A program made the position numbers and the translations under genes. Below the pieces are notes generated by a model. It had not been told where the DNA came from. It was given only the letters and a program-made list of their open reading frames with translations, and made no database searches. Shown one piece after another: positions 1 through 11,900 of a DNA stretch of 64,000 bases. Location: NCBI GenBank assembly GCA_008802785.1, contig VUYT01000022.1, positions 62,001-126,000 on the forward strand, read 5' to 3'. This DNA is from Symmetrospora coprosmae (Eukaryota; Basidiomycota; Cystobasidiomycetes; Symmetrosporaceae). Position 1 is the first letter of the stretch. Each line of letters starts with the position of its first letter.

Positions 1-93
1 CACACTCCGCCGCGGCAGCCAAGTCTGGCATCACTTGCCGATAGGCCGCCTCACTACCGTTCTGTATCGCATGCGCCGTCGCTCGAGGGAAAC

Positions 94-1930
94 ATGCCAT
101 ACCAGCATCTCGGTGGCTCCCCTGCCCCTTCCTTCAGCGTCTTGGGAGCCAACGCTTCTCCGGCACTCTCGGAGACGTCATTCGACTTTGGCAAGCTGGA
201 GGAGCAGCCACTGGTGTCCGCGTCCGGGAGACGGCATGCTCGAAGCGAGTCCTTGGAGTCAGATCCAGCAGTATCAGCCGCAGCTGGCTGGTCACGGAGG
301 AAGAAGATTTGGGTCACTGCGGCAGCGCTCCTCGTTCTGGCGGCTGCGGCTGGCGGTGGTGTCGTGGCATATCTCAGGCTCGGCCGACAGCAGCAAGTGA
401 GCTCTCCCAGAACAGGCGGACACAGCACGTCAAGCACGCTGCACACTAGCAAAGCAGCAACGAGTACCAGTACCACGAACGCAGCTGCACCCAGCTCCAC
501 TCTGAACATCAATGGGTGGACAAGCGACATGGTCTATCCCTCGGGGTATCCAGGGACCGGGCTCAATGGTCGTCTCAGCACTACCAAGCCGAGCTCAAAG
601 CCAGTATACACGCAGCTTCTGGCGTGAGTGATACATGCAACCACTTTAGGCAGGAAGACTCGGCTGACAGAAGACCGCAACGTGCTACTACCTTTCACCT
701 TAGGTTCGGGTCCTCCTACTCAGACAATGGCCACCCACGAGCTCCGCAGCTCGCTCGTAGTAACTCGCCGCAAGGATACTGGCAAAATCGTTGGAGCAAC
801 GGGCCTGGTGAGCTATGCCATGCTATAGAGAGGAGTGTCGTGCTCAGCTTCGAAGACTGACCTTCATGTTGCGGCGGCTTGCGCAGTCTGGGTGGAGTAT
901 CTTAGCCAGCTCCTTGGCGGCACGACCGGTGCAGCGGTCCCCCTCCTCAACTATGCCTACGGTGGTGAGTGCTGCTGCATGCCGGTCATGACCAGGATCT
1001 GGCTGATGCGCAGCTGTGCTTCGAATCACGCCAGGTGCCACCACAGACAATGCAGTCACGAACTCGGGCGTGCCAGATACCGGAGAGCAAATCGCAGCAT
1101 ACCTAAGCCAACACGCGGCGCGCGACACAAAGTCCCTCGTCGCCCTATTCAGTACGTTTCTGTCTGCACTGCATCCAGAAAGTACGTCAGAGCTGAAGCT
1201 GCCTTGCTCGCTTGCGCCGTGACAGCCAGCACCAACTCGGTCAGCATGATCATGCAAGCCTACACGCACCCGGGCAACCCTCTCTACCACAACGATGCGG
1301 CTGCTTTCACCGCGCTTACACAGTCAGCCCGGGCTCTCTTCACGCAACTGCGCTGGCTCGTCCCCGCTGGAGCAGGCACAATGGCTCCCGACTTTCTCGT
1401 CTTGCCCATCATGCCTCTCGACCTGACTTCCCGCGGGCAATATCTGGCCACGTCTGCCAATGAGAAGGTTGACGTCATCCGCAACTTCACGCGCGCTTAC
1501 AATCAGGTCATGATGGAGGAAGCGCAGAAGTTTGCGACGGAGTTGGGCGCCCGAGGACAGGTCTTCACCTACGACTTCCCTTCGTGAGTGGCAACACCAT
1601 CTGAGTCCCGAGGTCGCGGACCCTCTCAAACAGTGGTCCTAGACTGACCATCCGCGGGTTTGCACTGCAGTCTGATGTACTCCATCGTGGAACAGCCGCA
1701 CAAGTATTCCATCATCAACGCAACCGAAGGCTGCTTCTTCGTCCAGTGCAAGAACCCAGAACAGCACGTCTTCTGGTGAGTAACGTCTGTGACTCCTGTC
1801 TCCTGTTCCTTCCGAACCGGATTGATGTGTCACCGGCCTAACCCCCAGGGACAACCTCCACCTCGTCACTTCGATGCACAAGCAGGTGGCTGCCATCTCG
1901 GCAGAGATCGTCTTGTCTAGTAGTGCTTAG
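94..1930 (+). CDS. Membrane-anchored SGNH/GDSL esterase (CE16-like)
   Basis: Predicted type II membrane protein with a lumenal or extracellular SGNH hydrolase domain, probably an acetyl- or carboxyl-esterase; the substrate is unknown. The N-terminus is cytosolic and Ser-rich. A basic stop (RRKK, about residue 69) precedes a hydrophobic helix at about 72-93, followed by a Ser/Thr linker. Exon 1 (94-623) splices to 704-807, giving LAFGSSYSD, the block I nucleophile motif in which the usual GDS reads GSS. Exon 3 (887-964) reads VWVEYLSQLL and a YAYGG block II. Block V is DNLHL (Asp-His dyad) in the last exon, and the stop is at 1928-1930. Block III, normally GxND, is degenerate (STNS) but keeps the Asn. 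The start is the first ATG in a good context. The family is recognised from motif order; CE16 membership is inference. Confidence 0.72.
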
Positions 1931-2391
1931 GTTGGCTGTGCTACGATCCAACCTATCTACCCCTCGTTCTATACCAAAACAGCAAGCTCTGTCTTTCGAA
2001 CACACTAATTGGCATGGCAAACGGACAATGCAGTTCGCACTTTCTGTATCTAGATCATCCTGCTTGCAATCTCCTAGCGCGTAATGTGAAACGAGGTGCT
2101 GTTGGGGCAGAACATCGGGGGCGGTCCTGGGGCTCCTTGGACGCACTTGCGCGCACTGAGCCCAGGTTTGCCCTCTGCACTTTAGGAGGAGCGGACGGAA
2201 CAGACGAGCGCAACTCGACGTCTCCCAGCGTAGGCAACAGGACCGCATCGGTCTTCGCCTCGCAGCAGCAGCTTCTTCAGCCCCGCGCTCAAAGGAGAGC
2301 AGTGACAGCACGCCCGCCGCGGGTCAGTCAGGCACACAGAAGGGAGCGCCAACACGGGCAAGCATAGCTGCTACGGCAGAACAGCAACAGC
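1931..2391. other. Intergenic, esterase to ChAPs
   Basis: About 460 nt between two + strand genes. It should hold the 3' end of the esterase transcript and the promoter and leader of the ChAPs gene. I see no conserved reading frame and no RNA gene in it. Confidence 0.5.
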
Positions 2392-5300
2392 ATGGCCGCG
2401 ACAGACACGTTCAAGGACATTCCAGAGTTCTTCGAGGTGCGTGTGCCCTCTCCTCGCTGTCCTGCACTGTGCCTCCTGGTAGAGGTGCCGCTCACACGCG
2501 TTCGCGCCCTTGTCCGCCGCTCTGAACCACCTGCAGGTCGACCTCGGCGAGTCCATCCTCTCCAGGACAGAATCACTAGGTGAGACCGGATCAAGCTGTC
2601 GTCCTTAGATCTGCAAAATCCAGCTGAATAGCCTCATCGCTGCGGGTAATAATGCACGACAGCCAACTTCCGCGAGCTCGGCCCGCCAGACCTGTGCCAT
2701 GTCATCAAAACGACAGGCAGGAGCGGCAGCAAGGACGTGAGTGCTTGTGGCTCTCGTCGACCTCGCTGCTGGTACTGCGGCTCAAGCTGACCCTGCTGCT
2801 GTCTCGCTCGGGACGCTCCAACCCCTCCACAGGTCGGCTCCTACCACTACGTGTCCGGCGTGGATGCCTCCTCCTCTGCATCGCTCGCCGCATACATCAA
2901 CTCCCTTAGCTATTCGCTAGAGGAGACGCCGGGCTGGTTCAGCTCAAAGGGAAAGAGCGAGTGGAAGATCCGGTCTGGGTGCTACTGGTGAGTTGCATGC
3001 GCCCCCCTTGGTTGAGCCGCAGGCGCAGAGAATGCGGGCACAGAATTGATCCCCCTATCATGCGCCTCACAGTACCTTCAATGCCTTCTCGCGCGTCGAT
3101 GTGCGCGTAGAGGTCAAGATTCCTGGAGGCGTAGAAGCATACATCGTCGACCTCCGCGGAGAACGGCACGCGCCTACGCAGGCGGTATGGACAGAAGTCT
3201 ACTTGTCTGCCATCTTGCGATCGATACTGTACGCCGATGATCCCAGTTACAAGATCGCTGGCTATCGCAAGATGGACCCAATCAAATCCCTCGAGGATGA
3301 AGTGCGATTCCTGGCAGCAGCCGAGATGTGCGCAAGTAGAGGTCAGTGAAATCAGCAATCGAGCGAAGCGTGCCACGTGCCATTGGCATGATCTCATGCT
3401 GTAGCGTATCCCATGCAGGCTGGCAGCTTGGCTCCGACCCGGAGATTCAGATCGCGACGAATGTCTCCAACCACCTCACGGCTGGCATCATGAAGTACTT
3501 TGGCGACTCGGGGCGGTTTGGACCCGCAGTCAACCTCTTCGAGAAGCTGGTGGTCCGCGATGGAGAGATGGCCAGCTTGCTGGCAAAAGCCTATCTTGGC
3601 ATGGGTGAGTGTGTCGAGCATGACCAGGTCATGCGAGACATTACCGCTAACCGTCCTGCCCTCTATCTGCCAGACGAGGAGGTCAAGGCAGTGCAAGTCC
3701 TGTATCGAGCGATTCAGGAGCACCCGCAATCGTATCCCCTTCTCCACGTTCAATGTGACGTTCTGCGGAACAAGGTGAGAAAACCTCTAATTTGACCGGA
3801 GCAGGTTGGAAAGCCCGCTCAGTATACGTGCCTGCATGTCCATCAGGGCAAGTCCGAATGGGCTTACAAACTCGCCAAGCAAGCCGTCAACTGCGCACCT
3901 TCGGAGTTTGTGACCTGGTCGAAGCTCACCGAAGTGAACATCGAGCTGCGTCGATACACCGACGCGCTGCTCACGCTCAACTCTTGTCCGATGTTCACCT
4001 ACAACGAGCGAGATCTGCACCGCATGCCTACGCCTTCGAGGACACACCTTCCAACAAAGGCATATATCCAAGAGAGTGGGATTCTAGCATCGCTCGAAGG
4101 TCCGAATGGCGATGCAGACGCGAACGAGGCCGATGTCGCTCTTCTCCGCTTGCCTGGCCCAAATCTCAAAGGCACTTGGAAGAAAGCGTACGAGTTGCTC
4201 GCCAAGCTGGTCGGGCAGATAGGGTGGGACGAGCTGCTCAAGGCCAGAAGTGAGGTCTTTGTCATGGAGGAGGAGTATCGGATGCAGAAGCAGACTCAGG
4301 ATGGCGGCTCGCCAGTGCAGGAGGGTGGAGGTGAAATGGAGGCTACGCAAGAGGCACGGAGTACTGGCGAAGAGGGAGGTGCTGCAGGAGCCGACGATGA
4401 TGCCTCGGTAAGAGCTGTGCGACAGGTTGCTGGGGCTCAGTCGGAAGGCCCGAACGACTCTCACGCGCGCGCCAGCACGGGCGCAGCCAACGGCGTCCTC
4501 TCGCCTACAGACGAGCAGAGCGTCCTCCGCTCGCCGGAACCACCGGCATCTCCCATTCCCGAGATTCGGATATCACGGCACTCGGAGGAGAACCCATCAG
4601 CTCAGTTCTCCCAGCTCCTGTCCGCGGACACGAATGGCCAGGGCGATGGCGCTGCAGAAGCCGACAGTGGAGATGCCACGGAGGCTGGTGTCGAGGCTGC
4701 TAAGAGCGACCTCGCGGGCCCAGCACCGGGCGTGGAAAAGCCGGCGTCCACGCATCTCAGCGAAGCTCACGATGCGAAGGACGATGAAGTGGCCAAAGAA
4801 GCTGCGGCGGGAGACGAAAGTGTCGGGCGTATCCACAGTGATGAGCAGGATGGTAGCCGTACGCAGACGGTGCAAGATGGCACCGAGAATGAGCAGCAAA
4901 CGCCAACGGGAGCGCACGCTTCTTTCGTGAACAAGCGGTTGTGTGAGCGGTGGCTCGACAACCTGTTCATGGTGCTGTACGAGGTAAGTTGACCGGAGAG
5001 GCAGAGCTCCGAGAGAGAGTTGTTGACCGCTTCGTGACTTCCAATCAGGATCTGCGCGTGTACACCATCTGGCGGTCAGAGATTACGCACTTCAAATCGC
5101 AGCATTTGCCCTACAACAAGACGCCAACGGAATGGGAGATCCTAGGCGACCTGGCAGCTCGACTGCACCATCGTGAAGAGGCCAAGGATGCCTACCAACG
5201 CTGCCTCGAGAAAAAGTTCTCTGCCAAGGCGTGGGGCCGTCTCCTGGAGTACTATGTGGAGGAAGGAGACGTTCAGCGCGCTCTGAATGCCATCATTCGA

Positions 5301-5589
5301 CTCCAGACCTTCCAGCACCGCTGGTATCAGGAGATGGCGTACCCTACGACTGTCGCCAAGATGCTGTATACGCTCATGCAGCGCGAAGGCGTTTCCAAGC
5401 TCTCGTACTCGCTGGTTTCGAGTGAGTCGCCTTCTGACGGCACACTGCGGCGTCGCTGCGAGGCGCTGAGACGACCTTTTCCTGACTTACCCCCCTGCAG
5501 TGAACCTGCCTCAGCCGGTCCTGAAGCAGTGCCTGCAGCCTCTATTCCAGTACGCGCAATCGCTGAATGTGCCTGGCTCTGAGTTCTAG
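2392..5589 (+). CDS. ChAPs family exomer cargo adaptor (Bch1/Bud7/Chs6-like)
   Basis: Chs5-Arf1-binding protein. In yeast these proteins form exomer with Chs5 at the trans-Golgi and sort cargo such as chitin synthase to the plasma membrane. The family is seen in the start (MAATDTFKDIPEFFEV), the GSYHYVSG block and the long helical TPR-like part, including NVSNHLTAGIMKYFGDSG, WLDNLFMVLYEDLR and EWEILGDLAARLHHREEA. The C-terminus is conserved (LPQPVLKQCLQPLFQYA) and the stop is at 5587-5589. There are about eight exons; exon 1 is short (2392-2436) and splices to about 2538. An acidic Ala/Glu/Ser-rich low-complexity insert of roughly 200 residues (about 4290-4920) interrupts the TPR region. I cannot tell which yeast paralogue it matches; basidiomycetes often carry few ChAPs copies. 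Confidence 0.88.
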
Positions 5590-5965
5590 ACAATCTGCCG
5601 ATTTGCCCGGTTAGCTGTTGTGCGACGATGAAACCTGACAAGGGTGGGACTGTCCCGTCAATCGCTCGCCAAGAAATGGCACGAGCATCATGAGAGACTT
5701 GTCCGCTTGTCTCCATCCTTGCTTGTGGTGTCGAGACAGTTCGATGACATTTGGCCCGCGTCTCTGCCGTTGCGGACTCGGAGCTTGCCCCTTGCCCCGA
5801 AAAGACGGCAACCAGGACCTCCGCTCGTCTTGCTTTCTCGCCGTCAATATGTTACTTTTGGCGATACCTCACCCGTGACACTTTCGAGCAAGCTCGTATG
5901 CGCGAGAAGGTTTTCACAGGGTTGTCGCCGCATGCTGGTCCAAAGCGAGTTCGTCCAGCCGCGAG
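5590..5965. other. Intergenic, ChAPs to PIG-A
   Basis: About 375 nt between co-directional genes; the promoter region of the GPI transferase. No supported reading frame or RNA gene was seen. Confidence 0.5.
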
Positions 5966-7829
5966 ATGACCTCAAGAGGGCCCGAGCCCGGAGATGACAA
6001 TGGAGGACGCGATCCGAAGCTCAGCATAGCGTGCGTCACTCGATAATCAAGTGAAGTTACCTCGATATTGACGTCTCGGCATCCGCAGAATGGTCTCGGA
6101 CTTCTTCTTCCCCAAAGTCGGCGGAGTCGAGACAACGGGTTTCATTCTCAGCCAGGCTCTTGTCCGCCGCGGACACAGGGTGGGTCCAACTACAATGTCG
6201 TCGTGGTGATTGCACGCTGAAGCGCAGCGAGATAAGGTCATCATCATTTCGCACCGCTACGCGCCCGACCGCGTCGGAGTCCGCTATTTGACATCGGGCG
6301 TGAAGGTCTACTATGTCCCCATCCACACCATTCCCCCTCATGCGATGCATGCCACTCTTCCTCAGTTCTTCGCCTTTCTGCCATTACTACGTTCCATTCT
6401 GGTCCGCGAACGCATCGACATCATCCATGGCCACGGGACATTGAGCAGCATGGCTTGCGAGGCAATCATCGGAGGCGGGACAATGGGAGTCCGTGCCGTC
6501 CTGACGGACCACAGCCTCTTTGGCTTGGGCGGCAAGGGCGAGATGTGGGGCAATAAGATGTTGCAGGCGACTGTCTCTGACATCGGTGCCGTTATCTGCG
6601 TGAGCCACACTGGGTGAGTTCCTTCGGGGAGGATCACCGAGCCCGTCAACGCTGTGATGGGCTAATCTCGTCGCGAGACATTGAACAGGAAAGAGAACAC
6701 TGTTCTTAGAGCTGCAGTAGATCCCAGGCTGGTCTATGTGATACCCAACGCGGTTGTCGCATCTAGCTTCCTCCCGGATCCCGCTCGAGCGCCGTCGCAT
6801 GAGGGCAGAGGTACGTAAGGCTATTTGGAATGCATAGTCCAGAACTCTAAAGAAGCGCTTCGTCCGCCCCGTACAGTTACAGTTGTCTGTATCAGCCGTC
6901 TCGTTTATCGCAAGGGCATCGACCTCCTCATTGGTGCTCTGCCCAGGATCTGCGCGATGCATTTCAACGTGGACTTCCTCATAGGAGGGGATGGGCCAAA
7001 GATCATTGAGCTCGAGCAGATGCGAGAGAAACACCAAACGCTCCTTGGCGACCGGGTCAAGCTACTGGGATCTGTCAAGCATGAAGAGGTTCGCGAGGTA
7101 AGCCAGGCGTCTGGAAGACTCAGGGCACCCACTGGCAAGAAGCTGATCCTCTACCGCAGCTCCTCGTCCAGGGTCACATTTTCTTGAATCCTTCCTTGAC
7201 AGAAGCATTCGGTATCGGCATCCTTGAAGCGGCCTGTTGCGGCCTGTTCATCGTCAGTACACGTGTTGGGGGTGTGCCGGAGATCTTGCCAGATGGAATG
7301 ATTGCCTTTGCGGAGCCGGACACCGAGGGTGAGAGACGTTGGACCTCTCTTCCAGAACTGGAGAGCCTAATTCGGAGCCTCTTATTCGCAGATCTCGTCC
7401 GGGCGCTCGACTACGGGATCAAGCGCATTCAAGCTGGCGAGCACGATCCTATGCTAACTCATCAGCAGGTCAGGCAGATGTACAGCTGGTCCAATATCGC
7501 AGAACGCACCGAGCGCGTTTATTACGACGTCCTGGAGAGCGAGCCACCAACCTTCATTGAGCGCCTGCAGAAGTGCGTGCTTGACCAGCTTGAATGGCCA
7601 AGCCGACGCAAGCGAGCAGAGCTGACCCGTGCGACCGATGAACAGGTATTACGCGTGTGGGAAATACTTCGGCAAGATTCTCTGCCTCGTGCTGGCCGTG
7701 CAGACCATGTTCTTGTACGTGCTCGAGGCCATGTCTCCGGCCTGCGAGATCGACGAGGCTCCTCATATACGATTAGACAGACTAGAGGTACCGGAGGCTG
7801 AGGGTACAGCCGAGGGGCAGACCAAGTAG
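5966..7829 (+). CDS. GPI-anchor GlcNAc transferase catalytic subunit (PIG-A/Gpi3/Spt14)
   Basis: Catalytic subunit of GPI-N-acetylglucosaminyltransferase. It moves GlcNAc from UDP-GlcNAc to phosphatidylinositol on the cytosolic face of the ER, the first step of GPI synthesis. Exon 1 (5966-6030) joins at 6089 to give [19 protein letters not shown], the family start. Further motifs are [40 protein letters not shown] and [17 protein letters not shown], the GT4 EX7E motif. The last exon follows RLQ and reads [12 protein letters not shown], leading into a C-terminal hydrophobic helix ([18 protein letters not shown]), the expected ER anchor. The stop is at 7827-7829. All catalytic blocks look intact. 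The ATG at 5966 was chosen because only this frame splices into the conserved KLSIAMVSD. Confidence 0.95.
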
Positions 7830-7965
7830 AAGTTAGTAGCTTCTTGTAGCCATAGACGAGCCTTTCTCGAGCTGTTGTTGCCACCTTGGAGAGTTCGGAC
7901 AATCTCCGGCCAGTCTCTCCTTATACGTATACGTCTTCACGACCCAGGCCCTCCACAACGCGGAT

Positions 7966-8610
7966 ATGGTCATGCGAATGTCGTCTCGAGAACTCGAGCA
8001 CGTCATTCGCTCGCAGCTCAACGAGATCAAGGATGGGCACCTAGCAGACGAAACCATCGAATCGCTCCTCCTGACGTGCGGAGACAGCATGCTCCTCGCC
8101 GCACTGGACCTAATCGACAGCAGGGAAGGTCCGTGTGCACGATTTCCCCTCCTCCGTGTGTCTTGCTGACCGCGACACATCCACAGTCTCCAGAATAGTA
8201 GCGCCGTCCGGTCGGGCAATGTACCAGGTGCGACATTGCCCACAAGCGCTTTCGGCCTGCTAAAGCCCTGCGGAGCTCTATGACTAACACCGGTGCTTGC
8301 CGCAAGTGCTCTGGCACCTCCAAGACGTACACAATTCATCTGGAGCCGCTCTACTGCCCATGTCCGGCTTTCTCGCAACAAGTTCTCTACCTTAACGCCC
8401 ATGTCGTCGTGAGTGTCTAGCGAGACCGCCGGGCTCTCTATACGCTGCTGATAGACTCCTTCGGTTGCTTGCTAACGGCATGTCCAGTGCAAGCACCTGC
8501 TGGCCTGCCTCCTTGCACAGCGCCTCAACCGCTTTATCATGAGGAATGGCACGCTCGACCTTCTCGCCATTGTGGCTGGCGCACAAACGGCCCAAGCTAC
8601 TACGCATTAG
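7966..8610 (+). CDS. SWIM zinc-finger protein (Sws1/ZSWIM7-like)
   Basis: Small protein of about 150 residues with one SWIM zinc finger: YCPCPAF, then CKHLLACLLA after splicing (CxC...CxH). Family members (Sws1 in fission yeast, ZSWIM7 in human) form Shu-type complexes with Rad51 paralogues and help homologous recombination. The N-terminal helix (SRELEHVIRSQL), the SRIVAPSGRAMYQ block and the CSGTSKTYTIHLE strand before the finger fit that family. Exons join at about 8128/8188, 8226/8306 and 8408/8488; the last pair brings the CKH half of the finger in frame. The stop is at 8608-8610. The second acceptor ends in AAG and is less certain. It lies 137 nt after PIG-A on the same strand. There are in-frame Met codons at 7966, 7972 and 7978; I took the first. 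Confidence 0.75.
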
Positions 8611-8909
8611 CGAGACTTTCCGGACCGATCAGCAATGCGCGGTGAGCGATGACTTTGCGTGGCTGTCTCATTCATTTGTGCACAGAATGGCAGGTGAGAA
8701 AGCTGATACAACATCAAGTAATCGCACTTCCTTTGTCATCTGACTTCTGACTTATGAAGATGGGGACTTCTAGATATGCTAGGTATGCAATGTGACGGCG
8801 GCAACGAAGGACGGCTATAGTAACTGCTGCAATCGATTGGGGAACCGGTGAACTTTGCGGATCCCCGCTCGTGGCGTGGGCACGTCTCCTAGAATAAGGC
8901 AGATCCCGG

Positions 8910-11900
8910 CTATCGGATGGGTGACCACATGATCTGGGAAGGGACGATGACGCCGTCTGTCCGGACCAGGAGGATCTGGCGGTCCATGTGGTGGGCGAAT
9001 TCGTCGAGGACCGGCTCCATGCACTCGAGCACCTCAGCGCAAGTCGAATCTGCTCGGCCGGGACTGGGCAGATCACCGCTGTATGTGGAGGAAACCAGTG
9101 AGCCTACGGTCTCGCTCACTGTACCGAGGCAGCCATACTCACAACCAGACAGTCCATTCGGGCCCGAAGTTCTCTCCGTATAGAGCTAGATTCGGTAAAG
9201 GCAGAGTTAGTGACGAGATTGGCTCAAGCTCCAGACAGGTCGTACTGACTGATTGTGCGCTGCTTCTTCAGTGTTGCCAAAGACGGTGCTGCAGTAGACG
9301 ATCGCGCATTGGCTGCTTTCGGCTGATTGACAAGATACCTTCGCACAAGGGGCACGTTCGATAGAGGCATTGACGGGATGGGAGTGAGGAAAGAGTCGGG
9401 ACAACCAGTCGCTTTGCATTTGTACGGGGTGAGGCCGTCGAAGCAGATTGGCGGGACGTAGAACGTGTGTCGAGCGATCTCTGTGGAGGCAATGATGATG
9501 TCAGTTTCTATTAGAAGTAAGCTGCTCTTCCGCACAGCAGCCTCAATTCGGATGGAAGGAGTCGCACCTGTGCCGACGATTGTCCATGTGCCCGCTTCAC
9601 CAGCGTCCTGAGTCCATACGCCTTCGACATTCTCTGCCTCTACTGCCGATGCTAGGCCAGACGAGGAGTTACCGCGTTTCCTGCCCTTGATGGGCCCGGC
9701 AATTGGTGAAGCCAGAGAAGCGGCACCTTTCTTGCCGCGCTTGACTTTTCCTCCATCGTTGGTGATGGGCGTCAAGAGATCAGGATCGGGCATCCCAGGT
9801 TTCGGACCTCGGCTGCCGGGAGCGCCCATAGCAGCCTCTTTGGCGGCGAGAGCTGCCGCATGTCCCGCGAGCATGACATCGAATGGGTCTTCGCCGCTGC
9901 CTCCGTCAGGACTGACATTGCCGAGCGCTTGGTTACCGACCTTCGGGCTGCCCTTGACTTCAGAAGCGTACTGTGTGCGGATCCCTTCGGCCTTCCTGAC
10001 GCCGACATTCTCGCCGAGACACGAGAGGTACGAGCCGCCACCCGCAAAGCCAGTGAGCGGCTCGGACGGTATTCCATACGCTGCAATCGGGTCGGGTATG
10101 ACCTCGAGGGCGATCCTGTGCAGCTGCGAGACAGCATCTCCGAGCGTCTCGCCAGGCGCTGTAGGCAGCTCATATGCCGGTCGAGACGAGTATGGATCGG
10201 GCGTACCACCGCCAATTGCGTGGTTGCCCTTCTCGACCTTTCGAATGACCATGATGGGCGAGACGACGGCGGTGTTGAGACACTGCAGCACGACTGGCTG
10301 ATTATAGTAGATAGGCATATGAACGCCGTTGTTGGGCAGTGGAAGTGCATTTGTCGGCGGTGTAGGGAAGCCAACTCGAGGGTGGGCTGGCATGTGCGCC
10401 TCATCGTCGTGTGCAGGGCGCCGAGGGTCGACGGCGTAGATGACGAAGCTATCCCAGGCCGTCGTTCGTGCTGCATGGTGACGTCGCGTCAGCGATGGCT
10501 CTGCAGACCAGCCAGGAGGCAGGACATACCGGTGAAACAGCTAGCTGCATCTCGCGCAAACGGCTTCTCGTCTGTACCCGTCATTGCATGCCAGTCCCAG
10601 GCTGGGAAGCTGGCAGCAGCAGACGATACACACAAGAAGCGCGTGCTGACGGTTTCTGCGAGAAGGAAAGGATCAGCCCGGTTGCATGCCCGTGATACGT
10701 CTACTCGGTGCCGACTCACGAGATCTCAGGCGGTTAAAGAGCGCCACCGTCCCCCCATGGGTGACCTGGACGTTGCCCTTTTTGCTGTTCTGCGCCTTCT
10801 TGCTCGGCTTGCTGATAACCTTGATTGGCCTCGACGTGAAGGTTCCGATAGTCCTGTGCAAGTCGGAGCCCTGACCTGGCGAGACGATGGTGACCAACGC
10901 CTCGACAGCATTTTTCGTATCCTTGGTCTGCCGCCCGCCATTCTCGTCTTTCCCGTCGGGGATGTACAGCTGCTTGCCGACGACACGCCCGCCGACTGCA
11001 AAGTCCTCGGCAGAGGCAATCTTGTCGGCCGTGTTGCCATTGTACGTCGTCCACTCCAGGAAAGGCTCCGTTGCCACCGGGTCATGCGCCATGGCGACCC
11101 GTACCTCGGGAGGCATAAGCTGTACTGCCGGGTTGCCGGCGAAATTGAGCTTGGCTTTGCTGTTATTGGAGAAGGCATCGGGGAGGTGAGTCCACCAGCT
11201 GCTGCCGAGAATGTAGGCACTCGGAGGGGGAACAAGGAAGCGGCGCTCCGAGCCTGTTTGTGCGAAGGTAAAATCAGCGAGGTCTATTGGTAAGACTCTG
11301 AGTAGTAACTGCACGTGCAGCTTCATCATACTCACCGTAAGACTTCTGTCCGACTGTCGTCGACATGATGACGACCGTCCTTTCGCCTAACAGCATCTTG
11401 TTCTTCGTTTCCAGATAGCTGGTGACATGAGGTCTGAGCAGAACACGCGTCAGCTCGGCCACCATCTCACCACGGTGCTGGGGAGACCTACTTCAGCAAT
11501 GCCTGGACTTCTGTCTCCGACTCAGGGCGGCTAGGTAGCCTGGCCCACGTGTCGAGCGAGTCCTCCGGCGCAACCGCACCGTCCGCCCCGGACGTGTCCA
11601 TCAGGCCGAAAGAAGACATGGTCGGAAGTAGAAAGTCTGGTTGCTGACGAGGCGGGGCGCGTGGGGGTTGAGGTAGTTGCTGTGCACCACTGAACTGGTT
11701 GAAAGCATTGTGTGACGGACCGGGACCGGCTGAGTACGGTGAAGGGTAGCCATATGCGCTCCCGTCTGAAGGGGAACGGCTGTGCGAGAACGGCTGTCGG
11801 TAGTCCTGCGAGGGCGTCTGGTACGGACTGTTGTGGTACGTCGAGCTGCTCCCTGACGGAGAGGCCTGACGAGGGAGAGGCTGCTGATGCGCGATGGGAG

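Noticed and set aside
9860-11293. Long open frame on the + strand (477 codons) opposite the CSL gene
   Set aside because: It is antisense to conserved CSL exons and spans their introns; its translation is Arg-rich and motif-free. A GC-codon shadow.
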